NCBI RefSeq assembly: GCF_022952855.1
Contig: NZ_JALJDX010000167.1
Location: 1 to 35,385 of the forward strand
Direction of reading: 5' to 3'
Origin: Pseudomonas sp. RGM2987
GTDB lineage: Bacteria; Pseudomonadota; Gammaproteobacteria; Pseudomonadales; Pseudomonadaceae
Length of the DNA stretch: 35,385 bases
Both the position numbers and the translations under genes were made by a program. A model generated the notes under the pieces. It saw nothing but the letters and a program-made list of their open reading frames with translations. It was not told the origin of the DNA and searched no databases. This document shows positions 29,956 to 35,385 of this stretch, piece by piece; positions within the stretch are counted from its first letter, which is position 1, and every line of letters starts with the position of its first letter.

Positions 29956-31497
29956 ATGAATACTTCCCTTGGCGGCGGGACTTTTTCCCACCGTCGTGCC
30001 CTTTTTGCACTGACCGCGGGCCTGCTGTCCTTTTCCGTCAACGCCGCGACCTTGACCCGGGACAATGGTGCGGCGGTCGGCGACAACCAGAACTCGCAGA
30101 CGGCCGGGCCCAACGGCCCGACCTTGCTGCAAGACGTGCAGTTGATCCAGAAGCTCCAGCGCTTCGACCGTGAACGGATCCCGGAGCGTGTGGTGCATGC
30201 CCGGGGCACCGGCGCCCATGGCACCTTTACCGTGTCCAACGACCTCAGTGACCTGACCAAGGCAAAAGTCTTCGCCGCAGGCCAGGCCACGCCGGTGTTC
30301 GTGCGTTTCTCGGCGGTGGTGCATGGCAATCATTCCCCGGAAACCCTGCGCGACCCTCGTGGCTTTGCCACCAAGTTCTACACCGCCGACGGCAACTGGG
30401 ATCTGGTGGGGAACAACTTCCCGACCTTCTTTATCCGCGACGCCATCAAGTTTCCCGATATGGTCCATGCATTCAAGCCCGACCCGCGGACCAACCTGGA
30501 CGACGATTCACGGCGTTTCGATTTCTTCTCCCATGTTCCCGAGGCGACGCGCACGCTGACCGAGCTGTATTCCAACTCCGGTACGCCGGCCAGTTACCGT
30601 GAAATGGATGGTAATGGTGTGCATGCCTACAAGTTGGTGAATGCCAAGGGCGAAGTTCACTACGTGAAGTTTCATTGGAAAAGTTTGCAAGGGCTGAAAA
30701 ATCTCGATCCGAAAGAAGTCGTGAAAGTTCAAGGGCAAGATTACAGTCATATGACTAACGATCTGGTCAGCCATATCAACAAGGGTGACTTCCCAAAGTG
30801 GGACCTGTACGTCCAGGTGTTGAAGCCCGAAGAGCTGGCGAAGTTCGACTTCGATCCATTGGATGCCACTAAGATCTGGCCGGGTGTACCGGAGCGCAAA
30901 GTCGGGCAGATGGTCTTGAACCGCAATCCGGCGAATGTCTTCCAGGAGACTGAACAGGTGGCAATGGCCCCCGCCAATCTTGTTCCTGGCATCGAGCCTT
31001 CGGAAGATCGCCTGTTGCAAGGACGAGTGTTCTCCTACGCCGATACGCAAATGTACCGGCTGGGCGCCAATGCCCTGCAATTGCCGATCAACGCACCCAA
31101 AGTGGCGGTGAACAACGGTAACCAGGACGGTGCGATGAACCCTGGCAGCACCAGCACCGGCGTGAATTATCAGCCGAGCCGGCTGGTGCCTCGCGACGAG
31201 CAGCCGGCGGCACGCTATAGCCAGACTGCACTGAGCGGCAGTACCCAGCAGGCGAAGATCCAGCGTGAGCAGAACTTCAAGCAGGCCGGTGATCTGTACC
31301 GTTCCTTCAATCAGAAAGAACGCAATGACCTGATCGAAAGCTTCGGCGGCTCCCTGGTGAGCACCGATGATGAAAGCAAGCACATCATCCTTTCGTTCCT
31401 CTACAAGGCTGACCCTGAGTACGGCACTGGCGTGGCCCGTGTCGCCAAGGGCGACCTGTCTCGGGTCAAGGCCCTGGCGGAAAAACTGACCGACTAA
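29956..31497 (+). CDS. katB: Periplasmic clade-type haem catalase
   Basis: A 513-residue monofunctional catalase that decomposes hydrogen peroxide. The first 30 residues (ending LLSFSVNA) form a signal peptide, which places it in the periplasm as for P. aeruginosa KatB, also 513 residues. The distal His is H81 (VVHARGTGAHG), the distal Asn N154 (GNNFPTFF), and the proximal haem Tyr Y361 within RVFSYADTQMYRLG. Start 29956 is chosen because GAGGA (29944-29948) is seven bases upstream; the longer form from 29887 would put extra residues before the signal peptide. It is followed by ankB, with a degenerate REPIN between them. Confidence 0.96.
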   Translation: MNTSLGGGTFSHRRALFALTAGLLSFSVNAATLTRDNGAAVGDNQNSQTAGPNGPTLLQDVQLIQKLQRFDRERIPERVVHARGTGAHGTFTVSNDLSDLTKAKVFAAGQATPVFVRFSAVVHGNHSPETLRDPRGFATKFYTADGNWDLVGNNFPTFFIRDAIKFPDMVHAFKPDPRTNLDDDSRRFDFFSHVPEATRTLTELYSNSGTPASYREMDGNGVHAYKLVNAKGEVHYVKFHWKSLQGLKNLDPKEVVKVQGQDYSHMTNDLVSHINKGDFPKWDLYVQVLKPEELAKFDFDPLDATKIWPGVPERKVGQMVLNRNPANVFQETEQVAMAPANLVPGIEPSEDRLLQGRVFSYADTQMYRLGANALQLPINAPKVAVNNGNQDGAMNPGSTSTGVNYQPSRLVPRDEQPAARYSQTALSGSTQQAKIQREQNFKQAGDLYRSFNQKERNDLIESFGGSLVSTDDESKHIILSFLYKADPEYGTGVARVAKGDLSRVKALAEKLTD

Positions 31498-31503
31498 CCC
31501 ATT

Positions 31504-31582
31504 GCCAGCAGGCTCGCTCCCACATTGGCTTTGTGTGGCCTCAGGATTTGCTTAACCCCGATTCCCTGTGGGAGCGTGCTTA
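31504..31582. repeat. Degenerate REPIN (class A-like) between katB and ankB
   Basis: Left GGCTCGCTCCCACA (31511-31524) and right TGTGGGAGCGTGC (31567-31579) keep the class A outer stem, while the inner part has diverged. It ends one base before the ankB ribosome-binding site GGGAG (31583-31587). Confidence 0.75.
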
Positions 31583-31592
31583 GGGAGATGTC

Positions 31593-32144
31593 ATGAAAGG
31601 TATATTTCTATTGTCGCTATTTGCGATCTGGTCGGCGGGCGTGCTGGCCGATCAGTCTGTGCCTGCCGACCCGGCTGCCGTACGGGAACAACTGCAAAAC
31701 TATTATTTCGACGCCGCCCGTCGGGGCGACGTGCCGATGCTCGATACTTTTATCGAGGCCGGTTACGCCCTCGATACCCAGGATGAAAAAGGCTACACGG
31801 CGTTGATCCTGGCGGCTTATCACGGCCAAGGGCCTGCCGTGGAACGGCTGTTGGCCGCAGGCGCTGATGCCTGTGCCCAGGACAAGCGTGGCAACACGGC
31901 GCTGATGGGCGCCATTTTCAAAGGCGAGGTGCAGATCGCCCGCCGCTTGTTGTCCACCGAATGCAGTGCGGACCAACGCAACGCGGCCGGGCAGACTGCG
32001 GCGATGTACGCCGGCCTGTTCAAGCGTGCCGAGTTGCTGGATGCCTTGAAAGCCAAGGGCGCCGACCTGGACGCTGCCGACCCGCTGGGCAATACCGCGG
32101 CGGATCTGGCCAAGGGTGAAATCAGAATGCCGGCCCCGCGCTGA
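31593..32144 (+). CDS. ankB: Periplasmic ankyrin-repeat protein
   Basis: A 183-residue exported protein. The signal peptide covers about residues 1-19 (ending GVLA). Four ankyrin-type repeats follow (about 36-65, 66-98, 99-131, 132-165), with typical G(Y/N)TALxLAA and (V/L)xxLLxxGADxxxxD signatures. In P. aeruginosa the ankB gene lies next to katB and is needed for full KatB activity. The same arrangement and shared periplasmic location support the same role here. GGGAG five bases upstream supports the start. The gene is 42 bases before radA. Confidence 0.92.
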   Translation: MKGIFLLSLFAIWSAGVLADQSVPADPAAVREQLQNYYFDAARRGDVPMLDTFIEAGYALDTQDEKGYTALILAAYHGQGPAVERLLAAGADACAQDKRGNTALMGAIFKGEVQIARRLLSTECSADQRNAAGQTAAMYAGLFKRAELLDALKAKGADLDAADPLGNTAADLAKGEIRMPAPR

Positions 32145-32186
32145 CCTCCGCCTGGGCTATCATCGCGATTTTTCCCGGGAGTTCAG

Positions 32187-33554
32187 ATGGCCAAGGCAAA
32201 GCGCATGTACGGCTGCACCGAGTGCGGCTCGACCTTTCCCAAATGGGCCGGCCAGTGCAGTGAATGCGGGGCCTGGAACACCCTGACCGAAACCCTGGTA
32301 GAAAGCGGCGGCGCAGCGGCGCCCACCGGTCGTACGGGCTGGGCCGGCCAGCAGGCGCAGATCAAGACCCTGGCCGAAGTCAGTGTCGAGGAAATCCCGC
32401 GCTTTTCCACCGCCTCCGGTGAGCTGGACCGCGTGCTCGGTGGCGGTCTGGTGGACGGTTCGGTGGTGCTGATCGGCGGGGACCCGGGGATCGGTAAGTC
32501 CACCATCCTGCTGCAGACCTTGTGCAACATCGCTACGCGCATGCCGGCGCTGTACGTCACCGGTGAAGAATCCCAGCAACAGGTCGCCATGCGCGCCCGG
32601 CGCCTGGGCTTGCCGCAGGACCAGTTGCGGGTCATGACCGAAACCTGCATCGAAACCATCATCGCCACGGCACGCCTGGAAAAACCCAAGGTGATGGTGA
32701 TCGACTCGATCCAGACGATTTTCACCGAGCAACTCCAGTCGGCCCCGGGCGGCGTGTCCCAGGTGCGCGAAAGCGCGGCGCTGCTGGTGCGTTACGCCAA
32801 GCAGAGCGGCACGGCGATTTTCCTGGTGGGCCACGTGACCAAGGAAGGCGCGCTGGCGGGCCCGCGGGTCCTGGAGCACATGGTCGACACTGTGTTGTAT
32901 TTCGAGGGTGAATCCGATGGTCGCCTGCGTTTGTTGCGGGCGGTGAAGAACCGTTTCGGCGCCGTCAACGAACTGGGCGTGTTCGGCATGACTGACAGGG
33001 GCCTGAAAGAAGTCTCCAACCCTTCGGCGATCTTTCTGACGCGTGCCCAGGAAGAAGTACCGGGCAGCGTGGTCATGGCGACGTGGGAAGGCACCCGCCC
33101 GATGTTGGTGGAAGTGCAGGCGCTGGTGGACGACAGCCACCTGGCGAACCCGCGTCGGGTTACCTTGGGCCTGGATCAGAACCGCCTGGCCATGCTCCTC
33201 GCCGTATTGCATCGACACGGTGGCATTCCAACCCACGACCAGGACGTTTTCCTTAACGTGGTGGGCGGGGTCAAGGTGCTGGAGACCGCATCCGACCTGG
33301 CATTGATGGCGGCGGTCATGTCCAGCCTGCGCAATCGGCCGCTGCCCCACGACCTGCTGGTGTTCGGCGAAGTGGGGTTGTCGGGCGAAGTACGGCCGGT
33401 GCCCAGCGGGCAGGAACGACTCAAGGAGGCGGCCAAGCATGGTTTCAAACGCGCCATCGTGCCTAAGGGCAATGCGCCTAAGGAAGCGCCGGTGGGGTTG
33501 CAGATCATTGCCGTGACACGCCTGGAACAGGCGTTGGATGCGTTGTTCGAATAA
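32187..33554 (+). CDS. radA: DNA repair/branch-migration ATPase
   Basis: A 455-residue RecA-like protein acting in recombinational repair. The N-terminal C4 zinc finger has C10, C13, C24 and C27. Walker A is GGDPGIGKST (residues 97-106). The RadA-specific KNRFG motif is at 254-258. The C-terminal third is the Lon-protease-like domain, which in RadA lacks protease function. GGGAG five bases upstream fixes the start. It reads with katB-ankB and is separated from convergent mapZ by a long REPIN. Confidence 0.97.
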   Translation: MAKAKRMYGCTECGSTFPKWAGQCSECGAWNTLTETLVESGGAAAPTGRTGWAGQQAQIKTLAEVSVEEIPRFSTASGELDRVLGGGLVDGSVVLIGGDPGIGKSTILLQTLCNIATRMPALYVTGEESQQQVAMRARRLGLPQDQLRVMTETCIETIIATARLEKPKVMVIDSIQTIFTEQLQSAPGGVSQVRESAALLVRYAKQSGTAIFLVGHVTKEGALAGPRVLEHMVDTVLYFEGESDGRLRLLRAVKNRFGAVNELGVFGMTDRGLKEVSNPSAIFLTRAQEEVPGSVVMATWEGTRPMLVEVQALVDDSHLANPRRVTLGLDQNRLAMLLAVLHRHGGIPTHDQDVFLNVVGGVKVLETASDLALMAAVMSSLRNRPLPHDLLVFGEVGLSGEVRPVPSGQERLKEAAKHGFKRAIVPKGNAPKEAPVGLQIIAVTRLEQALDALFE

Positions 33555-33563
33555 CGCATTCCT

Positions 33564-33696
33564 TGTGGCGAGGGAGCTTGCTCCCGCTGGCCTGCGAAGC
33601 AGGCCCAAAAAACTTGACTCAGTTCTTCTGACACACCGGGTTGTTGGACTCAGGGCTGCTGCGCAGCCCAGCGGGAGCAAGCTCCCTCGCCACAGG
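33564..33696. repeat. REPIN (class B, long spacer) in a convergent junction
   Basis: The outer class B cores are 133 bases end to end, the longest of the set. The left inner hairpin is GGCCTGC-GAA-GCAGGCC (33589-33605). A second inner hairpin, GGGCTGC-TGC-GCAGCCC, precedes the right core. It fills the space between radA and mapZ. Confidence 0.93.
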
Positions 33697-33708
33697 GATT
33701 CTGTCGAT

Positions 33709-34065
33709 TCAGATCTGGATCAACGCCGCCAGCTCCCGTTCCAGCTCATCATGGTCGGCCAGGTTCAGCTCTACCAGCCGACGCAGGTGGGCGATGGAGT
33801 CCAGGTCGATATGCTCGCAGACGAAGCCCAGGTGGCCGTGGTCGTCGTGGGCCAGGCGAACCTCCATTTGCACATGCACCTCATTGCTCAGGTGAATGTC
33901 GGCCATGAAGGGTTCTTCGGGGTTACCAAGCCAAGGCTCGGGCTTTTCGATCAGCAGGCCCTTGAGGGACAGGTCCAGCAGTTTCACTGGCCAGATAAAG
34001 GCTCCCTGGCTCAGTTCAGTCCGTGCATGAAATTCGATTCGTACGAAGCGGCGACGTTCGCTCAT
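33709..34065 (-). CDS. mapZ: Single-domain PilZ c-di-GMP adaptor (MapZ type)
   Basis: A 118-residue stand-alone PilZ protein. The c-di-GMP-binding residues are intact: RRRFVR at 4-9 and D31, S33, G36 (DLSLKG). The C-terminal helix region HIDLDSIAHLRRLVELNL is almost identical to what I recall of P. aeruginosa PA4608 (MapZ), which when bound to c-di-GMP inhibits the chemotaxis methyltransferase CheR1 and alters flagellar switching. The neighbours radA and cstA are those of PA4608 as well. No membrane or enzymatic domain is attached. Confidence 0.88.
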   Translation of the reverse strand: MSERRRFVRIEFHARTELSQGAFIWPVKLLDLSLKGLLIEKPEPWLGNPEEPFMADIHLSNEVHVQMEVRLAHDDHGHLGFVCEHIDLDSIAHLRRLVELNLADHDELERELAALIQI

Positions 34066-34117
34066 TACGCATTCCCTCTAAAGATTCACTGACTATAGAC
34101 CCAACTGGCGCGTCATC

Positions 34118-34137
34118 GTCACCGTTCGGCCGGTGAC
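34118..34137. other. Perfect hairpin between mapZ and cstA
   Basis: GTCACCG and CGGTGAC pair perfectly around TTCGGC. It lies in the divergent spacer (34066-34223), 86 bases before cstA, and lacks a T-run on either strand. A second palindrome, TTAGCGCTAA, is at 34169-34178. Either could be an operator. Confidence 0.4.
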
Positions 34138-34223
34138 AGACCAATGTCGGGTATGGCCTTTGCGACGGTTAGCGCTAAACTCCGATGGCTGACCTTCTTG
34201 TCCACCCTGGCTGGAATATAAAA

Positions 34224-35385
34224 ATGACAAACAATAATAGCCTGCTGCGCCATGTACCCTGGCTCCTGCTGGCCGTCCTGGGAGCATGCGCCCTGGGCGT
34301 CGTGGCCCTGCGTCGAGGCGAGGCAATCAACGCCCTCTGGATCGTCGTCGCAGCCGTCGCGATCTACCTGGTCGCCTACCGCTACTACAGCCTGTTCATC
34401 GCCAACAACGTGATGCAACTCGATGCGCGCCGGGCCACACCCGCCGTGCTCAACAACGATGGCCTGGACTTCGTCCCGACCAACAAACACATCCTCTTCG
34501 GTCACCACTTCGCCGCCATTGCCGGCGCCGGGCCGCTGGTCGGGCCGGTGTTGGCCGCGCAGATGGGCTACCTGCCCGGCACGCTCTGGCTGATCGCCGG
34601 CGTGGTGCTGGCCGGGGCGGTGCAGGACTTCATGGTCCTGTTCCTGTCCACCCGCCGCAACGGGCGCTCCCTGGGCGACATGGTGCGCGAGGAAATGGGC
34701 CGCATCCCCGGCACCATCGCGCTGTTCGGCTGTTTCCTGATCATGATCATCATCCTCGCGGTGCTGGCGCTGATCGTGGTCAAGGCCCTGGCCGAGAGCC
34801 CGTGGGGGATCTTCACGGTGATGGCGACCATCCCGATCGCGATGTTCATGGGTGTCTACATGCGCTACATCCGTCCGGGCCGCATCGGCGAGATCTCGAT
34901 CATCGGTGTGCTGTTGCTGCTGGGGTCGATCTGGTTGGGCGGGCAGATCGCCGCCGATCCGGTCTGGGCCAAGGCCTTCACCTTCACCGGGATCCAGATC
35001 ACCTGGATGCTGATCGGCTACGGGTTCGTCGCGGCGGTGCTGCCGGTGTGGCTGATCCTGGCGCCGCGTGACTACCTGTCGACCTTCCTCAAGATCGGCA
35101 CCATCATCGCCCTGGCGATCGGCATCCTGGTCACCATGCCCGAGCTGAAAATGCCGGCGCTGACCCAGTTCACCAACGGCCTGGGGCCGGTGTGGAAGGG
35201 CGGGTTGTTCCCGTTCCTGTTCATCACCATCGCCTGTGGCGCGGTCTCGGGTTTCCATGCGCTGATTTCCTCGGGCACCACGCCCAAGCTGCTGGATAAC
35301 GAAACCAACGCCCGCTACATCGGCTACGGCGGCATGCTCATGGAGTCCTTCGTGGCGATCATGGCCATGGTCGCCGCTTCGGTGA
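34224..35385 (+). CDS. cstA: CstA-family carbon-starvation/peptide or pyruvate transporter (3' end outside window)
   Basis: 387 codons of a polytopic membrane protein run off the window end; family members have about 690 residues. Recognisable CstA segments include NKHILFGHHFAAIAGAGPLVGPVLAAQMGYLPGTLWL (residues about 87-123) and AGAVQDFMVLFLSTRRNGRSLG. Many hydrophobic helices follow. CstA proteins import peptides, and the related BtsT/CstA proteins take up pyruvate; which applies here is open. ATG 34224 gives the normal N-terminus; its ribosome-binding site is weak (GGAA). An AACAATAAT tract inside codons 3-5 is a possible Hfq/Crc site. Divergent from mapZ. Confidence 0.94.
   Translation, partial: MTNNNSLLRHVPWLLLAVLGACALGVVALRRGEAINALWIVVAAVAIYLVAYRYYSLFIANNVMQLDARRATPAVLNNDGLDFVPTNKHILFGHHFAAIAGAGPLVGPVLAAQMGYLPGTLWLIAGVVLAGAVQDFMVLFLSTRRNGRSLGDMVREEMGRIPGTIALFGCFLIMIIILAVLALIVVKALAESPWGIFTVMATIPIAMFMGVYMRYIRPGRIGEISIIGVLLLLGSIWLGGQIAADPVWAKAFTFTGIQITWMLIGYGFVAAVLPVWLILAPRDYLSTFLKIGTIIALAIGILVTMPELKMPALTQFTNGLGPVWKGGLFPFLFITIACGAVSGFHALISSGTTPKLLDNETNARYIGYGGMLMESFVAIMAMVAASV
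34230..34238 (+). promoter_or_regulatory. Hfq/Crc-type A-rich motif at the cstA start
   Basis: AACAATAAT matches AAnAAnAAn and begins four bases after the start codon, within the region covered by an initiating ribosome. Catabolite repression by Hfq and Crc acts through such sites in pseudomonads, and carbon-starvation genes are plausible targets. Confidence 0.5.

Noticed and set aside
7815..33696. Recurrent small frames starting MARELAPA
   Set aside because: They are translations of the class B REP core and not a gene family.
34119..35258. A 379-codon minus-strand frame opposite cstA
   Set aside because: It is antisense to an evident CstA protein and made mostly of Asp/His/Gln/Arg runs.
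1..35385. CRISPR array made of the repeated palindromes
   Set aside because: The repeats are scattered singly or in inverted pairs over the window, with no regular spacers and no cas genes.

Overview
The window looks like chromosomal DNA of a Pseudomonas, most likely of the fluorescens group. Coding sequence is GC-rich. At least eleven REP/REPIN-type palindromes of the pseudomonad kind lie between genes. Two gene blocks match the order I remember from P. aeruginosa: MFS-quiC-tetR-aroE-like-aroQ (PA0241-PA0245) and fpr/mscL/katB-ankB-radA/mapZ/cstA (PA4615-PA4606). These locus names are recalled, not searched. No rRNA, tRNA, CRISPR array, prophage or transposase gene was found.

Layout. 1-6616: flavoprotein and HDAC-like deacetylase (minus), a divergent GNAT acetyltransferase, then tesB overlapping a HAD phosphatase (plus), then a membrane-anchored zinc peptidase and an exported alpha/beta hydrolase (minus). 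6921-13633: a DMT transporter, then a quinate/shikimate catabolic cluster (MFS permease, QuiC1-type 3-dehydroshikimate dehydratase, TetR regulator, NAD-type quinate/shikimate dehydrogenase, type II dehydroquinase). Together these would import the hydroaromatic acid and convert it to protocatechuate. 13956-17618: trmA overlapping a purine permease, a small exported protein, and a DJ-1-family protein that lacks the usual catalytic Cys and Glu. 17860-22838: a three-subunit molybdenum hydroxylase operon of PaoABC type, whose large-subunit gene carries an apparent one-base deletion, facing an MFS exporter. 23338-27151: the cyanide-insensitive bd-type oxidase cioAB with its small DUF2474 partner, then rlmG. 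27333-35385: a low-GC solo LuxR regulator, an E. coli-like ferredoxin-NADP reductase, mscL, periplasmic catalase katB with ankB, radA, the c-di-GMP adaptor mapZ, and the first 387 codons of cstA.

Regulation visible in the sequence. Two 15-bp PcaR-like boxes, each followed by a shared element over a predicted -10, mark the two quinate-cluster promoters and suggest joint control with the protocatechuate branch. A-rich Hfq/Crc-type motifs lie at the ribosome-binding or start regions of aroQ, mscL and cstA. An Anr-type box precedes cioAB. A half-preserved OxyR-like pattern precedes katB. REPINs sit in six of the seven convergent gene junctions; the seventh junction has overlapping stop codons instead.

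The observations most worth a second look are the two-box quinate regulon, the nucleophile-less DJ-1 protein, the frameshift in the molybdenum subunit, the solo LuxR on low-GC DNA, and the covarying inner hairpins of the REPINs.
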